Source: Lachnospiraceae bacterium (GTDB lineage Bacteria; Bacillota; Clostridia; Lachnospirales; Lachnospiraceae). From it: a stretch of 64,000 nt of DNA. The stretch lies in contig JAFRYA010000006.1 of assembly GCA_017441295.1 (NCBI GenBank), positions 62,001 to 126,000 of the forward strand, in the 5' to 3' direction. A program made the position numbers and the translations under genes. Below, one piece after another: positions 25,315 through 33,827 of this stretch. Under the pieces are notes generated by a model that had not been told where the DNA came from, searched no databases, and worked only from the letters and a program-made list of their open reading frames with translations. How positions within the stretch are numbered: position 1 is the stretch's first letter; each line of letters opens with the position of its first letter.

Positions 25315-26613
25315 TTATTCTGCTTTTTCTTCAACAGGAGCTGCTGACTGTGGGAGCGGTTTTACTAAGAAAACAAGGATGAAAGCGATTACGCATGCAG
25401 CGATCAGAATGAAGAATGCATTTGATACGCCCACAGCAACTTCCATGTTGCCCATGTAAACACCTGCGCATGCGCAGATGAGCTTGGTGATGGTTGAAAC
25501 TACACGGTTTACTGCCGGGAAGTCTTTCCATCCGAAGATTGTTCCAACGAATGATGGGATCAGGTTGCAGATACCGCCAACGGAGATACCTAACATGAAG
25601 ATACCAACATAGGTAAGGAAGTGTACCTTCGGTGAGAATCCCATGCAGAGCAGTGCGATAATGTACCAGCAGCAGTACAGCAGACATGCAGTTCTGGTTG
25701 AAAGCTTCTGATCCAGCCAGCCCCAGATATAGGAACCGAACAGTCCGAAGAAACCAACAACTGAAAGCATCAGAACGGCTTTGTCCTGTGTCCAGCCTGA
25801 CATGATCAGAGTAGGAACTGTACGCATAACCATACATACGGTTACCATCCATACGAGGCCGAGGCCGATGGAGATGAACCATACGCGCTTCTCAGAAAGG
25901 CATTTGCCAAGAGTCCATGGGCTCTTGTACTGGGCGATCATCTTCTGCTGTGCAGCAATCTCTTCAGCTGACAGAGGATCGTTGTCCGGAGCCTTGCCAA
26001 CTTCCTGAGGAGTAACCTTGCACCACCAGATGGTAGCGATAGCGAACAGGCAGATGAAGATAGCGATTACCAGGAACATTCCGCCAACACCAACGGTCTT
26101 TAACAGAAGGTTGGTAACAAAAGGCCATACCATTGTACACAGCGGGAAGCCCATTGTGGACCAGCCAAGTGCCAGAGCCTTACGACGTGGGAACCAAGCA
26201 GTCTGGATGTTGTTGGTTGCAATCTGGCCATAGCCGCATCCGATAGCGGAAACGCCGGCGATACATACGCATACCAGAGCAGTGCTGTCAGTATGTCCAT
26301 ACAGATACATAAGGATCGCGGTAATGAACAGAGTAACGATCATGATCGGCTTGGTAGCTTTAAGATTTTTAGCAGTGATCTGACCGCAGATGTAGGTTAC
26401 AACAACGCCGATCCATCCACCGATAGAACTGAATGAAAGCATCTTAGCGGCGTCGAGTGTTGGGTGAACTGCTGTGATGGCGCCAACATAAATGTTCAGG
26501 CCGTCGGCAGCAACACCACCTGAGATGAAGTATGCAATGAGGCACATGATGATGATAGACCATCCCCATTTACCAAAATTGCTACTCAGGTCTTTGTTTT
26601 TTTTCTTTTCCAT
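25315..26613 (-). CDS. OFA-type MFS transporter
   Basis: 432 residues with 12 helices. The pattern NLYVGA-like NIYVGAITAVHPTLD, GCGYGQIATNNIQTAWFPRR (cytoplasmic loop after helix 4) and ISVGGICNLIPSFVGTIFGW matches the oxalate:formate antiporter group. The central loop is about residues 195-235 (KVTPQEVGKAPDNDP). Likely exchanges small carboxylates. ATG at 26613, SD GGAGGT just upstream on the minus strand (revcomp of acctcc, 26619-26624). Own terminator downstream. Confidence 0.85.
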   Translation of the reverse strand: MEKKKNKDLSSNFGKWGWSIIIMCLIAYFISGGVAADGLNIYVGAITAVHPTLDAAKMLSFSSIGGWIGVVVTYICGQITAKNLKATKPIMIVTLFITAILMYLYGHTDSTALVCVCIAGVSAIGCGYGQIATNNIQTAWFPRRKALALGWSTMGFPLCTMVWPFVTNLLLKTVGVGGMFLVIAIFICLFAIATIWWCKVTPQEVGKAPDNDPLSAEEIAAQQKMIAQYKSPWTLGKCLSEKRVWFISIGLGLVWMVTVCMVMRTVPTLIMSGWTQDKAVLMLSVVGFFGLFGSYIWGWLDQKLSTRTACLLYCCWYIIALLCMGFSPKVHFLTYVGIFMLGISVGGICNLIPSFVGTIFGWKDFPAVNRVVSTITKLICACAGVYMGNMEVAVGVSNAFFILIAACVIAFILVFLVKPLPQSAAPVEEKAE

Positions 26614-26790
26614 TGTGTTACCTCCAAAAAAATACCAGGAAAAATTAAACCTTTAGTGCATTTTGCCCAATCATTATATTCACAATTTGTTCACAAATCA
26701 ATATCCAATATGCATAAATCAAATAAAAGGCGTTGTGCATTCATAGTATATATTTAATGAAAAACAGGGGGCTCCTGTGACGCGAAATTG

Positions 26791-27280
26791 CGTTTCTGGG
26801 TGGAAATTCCCCTCAAAAACACCCTGGAACGTAAATCCATGGCAAAATCCGGGCAAAAAACACCCTGAAACGCAAAAACGTGGCGCGCAGTGACACAGAA
26901 ATGAGGTTCTGAGCGTTTTTTCGGACTGAAAACGCTCACAGATTGGATTTCGTGTCAAAAACAGGTTTAAAAACACACACAAGCGTAAATCTGTGTCACG
27001 CCCGATCCAGAAACGCACATAACCTTAAATCCGTGTCACAACCCGCCGTCCCTTCAGGTATGAACGCCACGAAATTGCGCTTCTGGGCGTTTGCGCAGGG
27101 CGCCGTGCCACAGAATTACGTTTCTGGGTGGAATTTCCCCTCAAAAACACCCTGAAACGTAAATCCATGGCAAAATCCGGGCAAAAAACACCCTGAAACG
27201 CAAAAACGTGGCGCGCCCCATCAAACCCAAAGCAAAATCCAGGCAAAAAACACCCAAAAGCGTAAAAATGTGGCACGCCC
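26791..27280. repeat. Array of intergenic phrase repeats including a 98-base direct repeat
   Basis: The gene-free space 26614-27332 contains two copies of a 98-base unit (26791-26888 and 27119-27216) that differ at only two positions. Each unit holds a forward phrase (CGTTTCTGGGTGGAA) and two reverse phrases (CACCCTGAAACGTAAATCC, CACCCTGAAACGCAAAAACG), so it can fold into alternative hairpins. Several diverged copies fill the space between and after (for example 27068-27090 and 27249-27280). The same phrases occur at 16177-16286. There is no ORF with coding character, no transposase and no IS end. Confidence 0.8.
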
Positions 27281-27293
27281 ATACAGTCAGATA

Positions 27294-27302
27294 TGCTACA
27301 AT
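27294..27302 (+). promoter_or_regulatory. Extended -10 promoter element upstream of the TRIC gene
   Basis: TGCTACAAT (TGn plus TACAAT, 27294-27302) is an extended -10; no good -35 is seen. The ATG of the downstream gene is at 27333, leaving a leader of about 25 bases. Confidence 0.4.
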
Positions 27303-27332
27303 ATCTAAAACAATCTTTTATGAGGCTTAATT

Positions 27333-27947
27333 ATGGAAATGGCGCTTGAAATACTCGGCACGGTTGCGTTCGCGATCTCCGGAGTTAATGTGGCAGTATC
27401 AAAGAAGATGGACGTTCTGGGCGTGGTCGTGCTGGGACTCGTGACGGCTGTGGGAGGCGGCATCATCAGGGACATCATCCTGGGGATTACACCGCCGACG
27501 GCGTTCCGCGAGCCGGTGTATATGATGGTCGCGATCGGAGTGTCCATTATTTGTTTTATCCCGCCGATCAGGCGGTGGATCAACCGCAGGGAAATGATCC
27601 TGAGAGTTATTGACGCCATCGGTCTGGGCGTGTTTACGGTAGTTGGCGTGCGCGCGAGCATTCCGTTTACCAGCGGGTTCCTGTCAATCTTCGTCGGAAC
27701 GCTGACCGGCGTGGGCGGCGGCGTGCTGAGGGATGTTTTCGCGACGAACAAACCATATATTTTTGTTAAGCACTTTTATGCATGCGCATCGCTCCTGGGC
27801 GCGATCGCGTGCACTTATCTGTGGAGAGTAATGGATGGCATCTGGGCAATGGTTATCGGTGCCGTGCTGACGATTGTGCTGAGGCTCCTGGCGGCGAAGT
27901 TCAGGTGGAGCCTGCCCAAGGCACATGGAGATGAAGAAACTGAGTAA
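27333..27947 (+). CDS. TRIC-type cation channel family protein (UPF0126)
   Basis: 204 residues with seven hydrophobic helices and an internal duplication: AVGGGIIRDIILGITPP (about 52-68) and GVGGGVLRDVFATNKPY (about 130-147) are the two Gly-Gly-Gly-x-x-Arg-Asp motifs diagnostic of the family. Prokaryotic members form trimeric K+/cation channels in the membrane. The next gene starts at the base directly after its stop, suggesting coupled translation, although functions seem unrelated. Confidence 0.9.
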   Translation: MEMALEILGTVAFAISGVNVAVSKKMDVLGVVVLGLVTAVGGGIIRDIILGITPPTAFREPVYMMVAIGVSIICFIPPIRRWINRREMILRVIDAIGLGVFTVVGVRASIPFTSGFLSIFVGTLTGVGGGVLRDVFATNKPYIFVKHFYACASLLGAIACTYLWRVMDGIWAMVIGAVLTIVLRLLAAKFRWSLPKAHGDEETE

Positions 27948-29501
27948 ATGGATTTAACGGTAATCGTTCCAATATATAACGTTGAGCAGTATCTCCTGCC
28001 CTGCCTGGATTCGATTGCGCGGGCGGCCGGCGGATTAGAGATGGAAGTGATCTTGGTTGACGACGGGTCAACGGACGGCAGCGGCGCGCTGGCGAAAGAA
28101 TATGCGGAAACGCACAAGGGCTTTCATTATTATTATAAAGAGAACGGCGGCATCGGCAGCGCCCGCAACATGGGCGCGGAGAAAGCGGCAGGGAAATATA
28201 TAGCTTTCGCGGATGCGGACGATCTGGTTGCGGACGGTATTTATGAAGACATGTACAGGGCCGCTGAATTTCATGGGACGGACATGGCTATCTGCCATGC
28301 GGCCCGCATCAAAGTCGAACGGATAATAGCGTCGGATATTCATCTGAGGGCGTTTCATAATATAGAGGGCGGCGTGGCGCATATTACACAAAGTGCGCAG
28401 CTGGTCTACGATTCCACGGCTTGGAACAAGCTGATCCGCAGGGACTTCTACGAGAGGCACCACTTCAGATGGCCGGAAGGGGTTGTTTTTGAGGACATCC
28501 CGGTGACAATCCAGATGCATTACCGCGCGAATGGCGTGGCCGTAGTCAGGGAGACAGGATATTTCTGGCGCATACGCAGCGAGGGCAGCAGATCGCTCAC
28601 GCAGCAGTTCGCGAGTGCCGCCAATCTCAGTGACAAGATAGAGATGATAGGACGGGCGTTCGCATTCCTGGACGAAGAGGTCAGGGATGAGCGTATCCGC
28701 ACGTCGCTGGAGCAGAAGGCGGCCATGCTGGATTTCTCGAGATATATTTATGGAATAGCGGACCTCAGGCCGGCGCAGGCAATAGCATACATGGCCAGAC
28801 TCAGAGAGTTCTTCACGGAATATATCAGGCCGGAGACGGTGGGAACGCTCAGGCTGATCTGGCAGCAGATCTGGAAGGACATTGCGGAGGGCGACCTGGA
28901 TCACCTGAAGCGAACAGTTAATTATAATAAGGAGTATTATTCCGGCGCGCCGGTGCTGCACGAGGGCGGACAGTACATACTGGATGTGCCGGATGAGATA
29001 TTTAAGATTGAGGACAGGTCGGTCCTCAATGAGTTCAGGGACACCCCGCCGACGACGATCATCACGGATGCTGAAGAGGCGGACGGGTGTGTGACGCTTA
29101 AAGGCTTCCTGTATTACAGGCGCATTGAGTGCCCTGCTATAAACGACCAGCATCTCAGCGCTTATCTGCTGAACGACATCACGGGCGAGACGAGAGATAT
29201 TGAGCTACGCCAGATTGAGTCGGATGAGATCACGCAGGAAAGAGGCGCGGCATACAACTACGACGGTGCCGGCTGGGAGGCACTGATCAGGCCGGAGGAC
29301 GTGCCGGCCGGCAGGAATAAGCTGATGATCAGATATGACGGCCCTGTTGGCCGCGGCGTGCGCATTACGCGCGGCATCAGGGATGAGGCCAAAAACAAAC
29401 TGAAAGGAATGACAGCGAATGGCGCGCTAACATTCGGATCTGACGCGCGGGATACGCTGGATATAACAGCAAATGACAGGCAGGAAAGTGGTACTGAATA
29501 A
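27948..29501 (+). CDS. Family 2 glycosyltransferase
   Basis: 517 residues. The N-terminal ~230 residues are a GT-A domain: VIVPIYNVEQYLLPCLDSI, VDDGSTDGSG, AFADADDLVADG (metal-binding DxD-like) and EDIPVTIQMHYRANGV, as in glycosyltransferases of capsule, teichoic acid or exopolysaccharide synthesis (EpsJ/CpsJ type). The remaining ~280 residues are helical and then beta-rich (CVTLKGFLYYRRIECPAIND) as in glycosyltransferases with C-terminal accessory domains. The 3' end overlaps the following esterase gene by 29 bases. Acceptor and sugar unknown. Confidence 0.85.
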   Translation: MDLTVIVPIYNVEQYLLPCLDSIARAAGGLEMEVILVDDGSTDGSGALAKEYAETHKGFHYYYKENGGIGSARNMGAEKAAGKYIAFADADDLVADGIYEDMYRAAEFHGTDMAICHAARIKVERIIASDIHLRAFHNIEGGVAHITQSAQLVYDSTAWNKLIRRDFYERHHFRWPEGVVFEDIPVTIQMHYRANGVAVVRETGYFWRIRSEGSRSLTQQFASAANLSDKIEMIGRAFAFLDEEVRDERIRTSLEQKAAMLDFSRYIYGIADLRPAQAIAYMARLREFFTEYIRPETVGTLRLIWQQIWKDIAEGDLDHLKRTVNYNKEYYSGAPVLHEGGQYILDVPDEIFKIEDRSVLNEFRDTPPTTIITDAEEADGCVTLKGFLYYRRIECPAINDQHLSAYLLNDITGETRDIELRQIESDEITQERGAAYNYDGAGWEALIRPEDVPAGRNKLMIRYDGPVGRGVRITRGIRDEAKNKLKGMTANGALTFGSDARDTLDITANDRQESGTE

Positions 29502-30138
29502 CAAAGAATATGTAATTTACGGAGAGGCAGGTCCGTGCTTCATCTACGGTGTTGACGCCCGTGATCCTGACGAGATATCAGAAATCTACGACCATGTCAG
29601 GACGGACAAGCCTTTCATGATAGCCGGAGTCGTGGCTGATAACTGGGACGATGAATTCTCGCCATGGGAAGCACCCGGTGTGCGCGCCGGCCAGTCGTTC
29701 GGCGGCCAAGGCGATGCGACGCTGCGCAGGGTGGTCGGAGATCTGCTCGGGTATCTGGAGGATAATTATCCACAGGCCGGACCGTTTATCGCGACCGGTT
29801 ATTCGCTGGCCGGACTGTGGGCGCTGTGGGCATTCCTCGGGGACCCAAGATTCGCCGGCTGCGTGTGCGGCTCAGGATCATTGTGGTTCCCGTCGTGGGA
29901 CCAATATGTCACGTCACACGTTGAGAAACGGGATGCGAAGGTGTACCTGAGCCTCGGAGATAAGGAAGAAAAAGCGCGCGGCATCATGGGCAGCGTGGGC
30001 GACAACACACGCCTAACATACCAACTGCTTACCGAGAAAGGCATAGACTGCAAGCTGGAAATGAACCCCGGCGGCCACTTCGCCAACGTGCCCGAGAGGA
30101 TGGCCAAGGGAATAGAATGGTATTTGGGAGACGAATAA
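29473..30138 (+). CDS. Alpha/beta-hydrolase-like esterase
   Basis: 221 residues. The nucleophile elbow is ATGYSLAGLWALW (Gly-Tyr-Ser-Leu-Ala-Gly, Ser near residue 114), and the late His is in MNPGGHFANVPERM. The fold resembles putative serine esterases of the Fes/YbbA type that hydrolyse acyl or siderophore esters; no signal peptide, so cytoplasmic. Start uncertain: ATG at 29473 overlaps the glycosyltransferase and lacks an SD; GTG at 29488 is an alternative. Co-transcribed with the next small gene. Confidence 0.75.
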   Translation: MTGRKVVLNNKEYVIYGEAGPCFIYGVDARDPDEISEIYDHVRTDKPFMIAGVVADNWDDEFSPWEAPGVRAGQSFGGQGDATLRRVVGDLLGYLEDNYPQAGPFIATGYSLAGLWALWAFLGDPRFAGCVCGSGSLWFPSWDQYVTSHVEKRDAKVYLSLGDKEEKARGIMGSVGDNTRLTYQLLTEKGIDCKLEMNPGGHFANVPERMAKGIEWYLGDE

Positions 30139-30139
30139 T

Positions 30140-30499
30140 ATGAGAAAAGAATTCAAACTGGCAGACTATGAAGAAACCATCGACCAGCTGGATGAAGAAT
30201 ATGATCTGCTTTTTGATTGGGATAACGTCGACATCCACGACGGCAGCTTCTACAACATATACAGATTCCTGGTAACCGTCCCGCAGCTGGGCATCAAGCT
30301 GCGCGAGGGCGACATCTGCGATGCAGACGACGAAAACAGCATTGACGGAGGCTTCTTCATCTACGGCGAAGACACCTCCTACGCAAACTTCGAGGAAGTC
30401 TACTACGGCCATGCCAACGGCTACATCTATGCCATCGGCGAGGAAGCCGGCCTGAGCGAGGAGGAGCTGGATGAAGTGACGTGCGTGGTGGAGTGGTGA
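30140..30499 (+). CDS. Small acidic protein of unknown function
   Basis: 119 residues, strongly acidic, no cysteine cluster, signal or membrane segment. It starts two bases after the esterase stop; GGGAGACG upstream may serve as SD. Codon use is GC-rich as in the flanking host genes. No recognised domain. It is the last host gene before the AT-rich cassette; a terminator follows at 30578. Confidence 0.7.
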   Translation: MRKEFKLADYEETIDQLDEEYDLLFDWDNVDIHDGSFYNIYRFLVTVPQLGIKLREGDICDADDENSIDGGFFIYGEDTSYANFEEVYYGHANGYIYAIGEEAGLSEEELDEVTCVVEW

Positions 30500-30577
30500 A
30501 GAAAAAGCGGAAGAAATAGTAGAGTATCCGACATTTATTAGACCGATTTAGTATAAAACCAGACAAATACTTTCTTT

Positions 30578-30605
30578 AAGGACAGGAAAAACCTGTCCTT
30601 TTTAT
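30578..30605 (+). terminator. Terminator at the left border of the AT-rich cassette
   Basis: Stem AAGGACAGG / CCTGTCCTT (30578-30586 with 30592-30600), loop AAAAA, then a T run. It ends the host operon and shields it from the restriction cassette. Confidence 0.9.
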
Positions 30606-30712
30606 TGTACAGTAAAAATGTTTTATACTTTGTATATAGCTATTGATTTAGATACGATAAACAATTACAATAAAATCGCGGCGCGCCGCAATATTCTTAA
30701 AAAGGGGTTATT

Positions 30713-31696
30713 ATGAAAAAATATACATGCGCATCTTTCTTTGCCGGCGTTGGAGGAATTGACTTAGGATTTGAAAAAACAAATCGTTTTAAGACAAATT
30801 ATGCAAATGAATTTGATCAATATCCTGCTGAAACATTTGAATTAAATTTTCCGGATATTAAGGTTGACGTTAGGGACATTCATGAAGTAAAAGAATCTGA
30901 ACTTCCTGATTTTGATGTTCTGCTTGCAGGATTTCCTTGCCAAGCATTTAGTATCGCTGGTTATAGACAAGGTTTTGATGATGAAAAGGGGAGGGGCGAA
31001 TTGTTTTTTGAGCTTACAAGAATTATTGAAGCAAAAAAACCAAGAGTTTGCTTTTTCGAAAACGTTAAAAATTTAGTTGGGCATGATAATGGAAATACTT
31101 TTAGGGTCATCTGCAAACAACTTGAAATATTGGGGTACAAATATACCTATCAGGTGCTTAATGCTATGTATTATGGGAATGTGGCACAAAATAGAGAAAG
31201 AATATATATTGTTGCATTCAAAAACGAAGAAGACTACGAAAAATTTCACTGGCCATTATCCACACCGTTAACAAATACAGTAAGGGATATTATTGATTTT
31301 CAGAACTCGGTTGATCCTAAATATTACTATACTGAGGGAAAATATAAAGGGGATATTTATTCACAGCTGATTGAGACTATGAAAGATGATGATCATAATA
31401 ATCCTGCCATTTATCAATGGCGAAGAAAATACGTTAGAAAAAATAAATCAGGAGTTGTACCTACTTTAACGGCAAATCAAGGCGAAGGCGGTCACAATGT
31501 TTGCCTTATTTTCACGGATGATAATAGAATAAGAAAGATGACTCCGAGGGAATGCTTTAATACGCAAGGATTCCCTAAAAACTTTAGGCTTCCGGAAAGT
31601 ATGAGTGAATCAAGGTTATATAAACAGGCGGGAAACAGTGTTTGTGTATCAGTAATTGAAAGAATTGCAGAGCAGATTGCAGCTGCAATGGATTAA
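30713..31696 (+). CDS. DNA (cytosine-5) methyltransferase, type II
   Basis: 327 residues with the ordered m5C motifs: I SFFAGVGGIDLGFE (residues 8-21), IV FPCQAFSIAGYRQGF with catalytic Cys76, VI FFENVKNLVGHD (Glu116-Asn-Val), VIII QNRERIYIVAF (159-169), then a target-recognition region (about 190-265), IX/X RKMTPRECFNTQGFPKNF and QAGNSVCVSVIERIAEQI. It methylates cytosine in a double-stranded recognition site to protect the host from the adjacent endonuclease. SD AAAGGGG before the ATG. Very AT-rich with codon use unlike the host. The motif cannot be predicted from sequence alone. Confidence 0.93.
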   Translation: MKKYTCASFFAGVGGIDLGFEKTNRFKTNYANEFDQYPAETFELNFPDIKVDVRDIHEVKESELPDFDVLLAGFPCQAFSIAGYRQGFDDEKGRGELFFELTRIIEAKKPRVCFFENVKNLVGHDNGNTFRVICKQLEILGYKYTYQVLNAMYYGNVAQNRERIYIVAFKNEEDYEKFHWPLSTPLTNTVRDIIDFQNSVDPKYYYTEGKYKGDIYSQLIETMKDDDHNNPAIYQWRRKYVRKNKSGVVPTLTANQGEGGHNVCLIFTDDNRIRKMTPRECFNTQGFPKNFRLPESMSESRLYKQAGNSVCVSVIERIAEQIAAAMD

Positions 31697-31714
31697 TAAT
31701 AGTGAGGGCTTGAG

Positions 31715-33313
31715 ATGTGGCGCGAATTACCAGTAGAAGATAAAGAAGAATATAAAAAAATGATCCTTGCTTTTGCTAGTCTTACAGAAGCTTTTGCTCA
31801 AAAGGCAGAAAAAAATGCATGTGATATTCCTGCGCCAATTATTAATTCCAAATATCAGGAAACCATTTTCCAAAAGGCTTTTCATGGATCAATAGAAGAT
31901 ATTGGAAACACCTCATATGATGTGGCGTTAAATATATATTTAGCAAACCAAAATAAGAAATACTTAATTGGAATAAAAACATTTGGTATTGGGTCAGGAT
32001 ATCAGAAGATTGCTCAGTTTAAGGCAAAGAGATCTGATTGGAGTCCGATTATTAATCAAATAGAAGCAAACTCAATTAATGCTAAAGGAAAGAAGAAAGA
32101 AAAAGAAGAAATAAATAAGATCAATTATGATTTATATAAACAGCTTGCTGTTGAAATATCAGTATTGAGAAATGAAAGAATAAAATCCTCTGTAGCAAAT
32201 ATCCAGGGGTTTAAGATATCTGAAAATGATGAGGTTGAATCGGTTTATCATGTTTTAATGCCTTCAAAAAAAGGCGCCGATCCTGAGATTTCTGTTGGAG
32301 AAACGACATATGATGAAATTAATATAGACAAACTCGAAGTACTTGGCTGTACAACTAATAATATTCCTGCCAATTTTGAATTTACTGATGGAAAACATTT
32401 TTATAGATATACGGATGCAGATAGTCAGCTCAGTATGAATTTTAATAATAAAGAGATTGTTTTAGAAAAATGGCCGGTTAGATATGCAGATAATGCATAT
32501 AAAATATTAGCTGATATAGCTGATAAAATATATGACGATAAATTAAAAACCCAAGATAATTCAGAAAGAATCATAGAATCATATTGCTGGAAGATAACCA
32601 ATAAAAAAGATGAAGTAGAAAAATATTCTGGGTTTAATGGGTTCTATGGAATTGGATCAAAACTGCCCAAAAATCAAAGAAGAAAAAAGATACAAAACCT
32701 TGAAAACAAATATTGTCAGCTGATTGATAAAGCTTTTCTAAAGAAGGTTGTTATAAAATTAGAGGAATTTTTGTTTAACGATTCTTCTAAAGCAAATGAA
32801 AAAGAGCAAAAGATCAAACTAAGAGAAGACATTCTTGGCTTGGTAGAGCAAAGTAATAATTCACAATTCTCGGAAGATGTTAAAAAAGTATTATTTAGAC
32901 CGAAGAATGAAATGTATATTCCAATACCAAGATCTAAAGAATTTCACATGTCTCATCCAGATTTTTTTGGTAATAAGATAGGAACATTTGAGGAAGGGAC
33001 AAGTAAGCTTGCTTTGTCTAAAAAAGAGTGTGAGTTTGATCTTGTCTTTGAACCCTCTGGAAATAAGGTGCGCTCTTTTATTACTCAAGATTATGGTAAG
33101 GCTATTGAATCAGAGGATAAGCAATCTATACTGGGAGAATGGATATTAAATAAAGTTTTCCAGTTAAAAGAGTATGAACCATTAACTTCAAAGAAATTAA
33201 AAGAGATTGGAATAAACGGCATTAGATTATTTAAAACCAATCGGGACTCAGATGTTCATTTGGAATTTATTTGGATTGGAGAAGACGCACCATTAGATTA
33301 TATTGAGCGATAG
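31715..33313 (+). CDS. Type II restriction endonuclease with C-terminal B3-like DNA-binding domain
   Basis: 532 residues. Residues about 400-525 (NEMYIPIPRSKEFHMSHPDF, ITQDYGKAIESEDKQSILGE) match, from memory, the C-terminal B3-like DNA-binding domain of NgoFVII-type endonucleases, which reads YIPIPSS...PDFFPP...QDNGKAIET. The N-terminal part has a possible PD-(D/E)XK remnant: Glu49 (YQETIF), Asp69 (NTSYDVAL) and Lys88 (IGIKTF), but the usual acidic residue two before Lys is Gly86. It lies 18 bases after the methyltransferase and 3 bases before vsr, so it is almost certainly the cognate restriction enzyme. Nuclease class is uncertain. Confidence 0.8.
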   Translation: MWRELPVEDKEEYKKMILAFASLTEAFAQKAEKNACDIPAPIINSKYQETIFQKAFHGSIEDIGNTSYDVALNIYLANQNKKYLIGIKTFGIGSGYQKIAQFKAKRSDWSPIINQIEANSINAKGKKKEKEEINKINYDLYKQLAVEISVLRNERIKSSVANIQGFKISENDEVESVYHVLMPSKKGADPEISVGETTYDEINIDKLEVLGCTTNNIPANFEFTDGKHFYRYTDADSQLSMNFNNKEIVLEKWPVRYADNAYKILADIADKIYDDKLKTQDNSERIIESYCWKITNKKDEVEKYSGFNGFYGIGSKLPKNQRRKKIQNLENKYCQLIDKAFLKKVVIKLEEFLFNDSSKANEKEQKIKLREDILGLVEQSNNSQFSEDVKKVLFRPKNEMYIPIPRSKEFHMSHPDFFGNKIGTFEEGTSKLALSKKECEFDLVFEPSGNKVRSFITQDYGKAIESEDKQSILGEWILNKVFQLKEYEPLTSKKLKEIGINGIRLFKTNRDSDVHLEFIWIGEDAPLDYIER

Positions 33314-33316
33314 TAT

Positions 33317-33757
33317 ATGGATAATCTTACACCCGAACAAAGACATAAAAATATGAAAAATATAAAAAGCAAAGACACAAAAATAGAGGTGCTTTTGCGT
33401 AAGAAGTTGTGGGCTAAAGGTTATCGATATAGAAAGAATTATAAAGAGTTGCCTGGTAAACCAGATATTGCTATTACTAAGTATAAAATTGCTGTTTTTT
33501 GCGATGGAGAATTCTTTCACGGCAAAGATTGGGAGATTATTAAACCAAGAATTGAAAAAGGGAATAATAGTGAATATTGGGTAAATAAAATATTGAGAAA
33601 CCAGAAAAAAGATGATGAAGTTAATAAGGCTCTAAATTATCTTGGCTGGACAGTTGTACGATTTTGGGGAAAAGAAATAAAGGGCAATGTAGATTTATGC
33701 ATTGAAGCTATAGATGAGCTGGTTTTTGAGAAGAAATTAGAAGCTATAAACGAATGA
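33317..33757 (+). CDS. vsr: Very short patch repair endonuclease (Vsr)
   Basis: 146 residues. Opening RHKNMKNIKSKDTKIEVLLR, then GKPDIAITKYKIAVFCDGEF with Asp50 (equivalent of E. coli Asp51), FFHGKDW with His68, and the C-terminal GWTVVRFW all match Vsr. It nicks next to T:G mismatches that arise when m5C deaminates within the methylated site, and so limits mutation caused by the linked methyltransferase. Start ATG three bases after the endonuclease stop. Its specificity should follow the methyltransferase's site. Confidence 0.92.
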   Translation: MDNLTPEQRHKNMKNIKSKDTKIEVLLRKKLWAKGYRYRKNYKELPGKPDIAITKYKIAVFCDGEFFHGKDWEIIKPRIEKGNNSEYWVNKILRNQKKDDEVNKALNYLGWTVVRFWGKEIKGNVDLCIEAIDELVFEKKLEAINE

Positions 33758-33827
33758 GCTAACGAACTATTATGAAATTGCGATATTCTTTAGATAAACA
33801 ATAAAAATTGTTAAAAGGAGTTTGAGT

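Noticed and set aside
26791..27280. CRISPR array
   Set aside because: Repeats are long and variable, in both orientations, with unequal spacing and no cas gene in the window.
28068..29153. Minus-strand ORF of 361 residues opposite the glycosyltransferase
   Set aside because: Antisense shadow; no SD, no recognisable family, and overlaps the strong GT2 gene.
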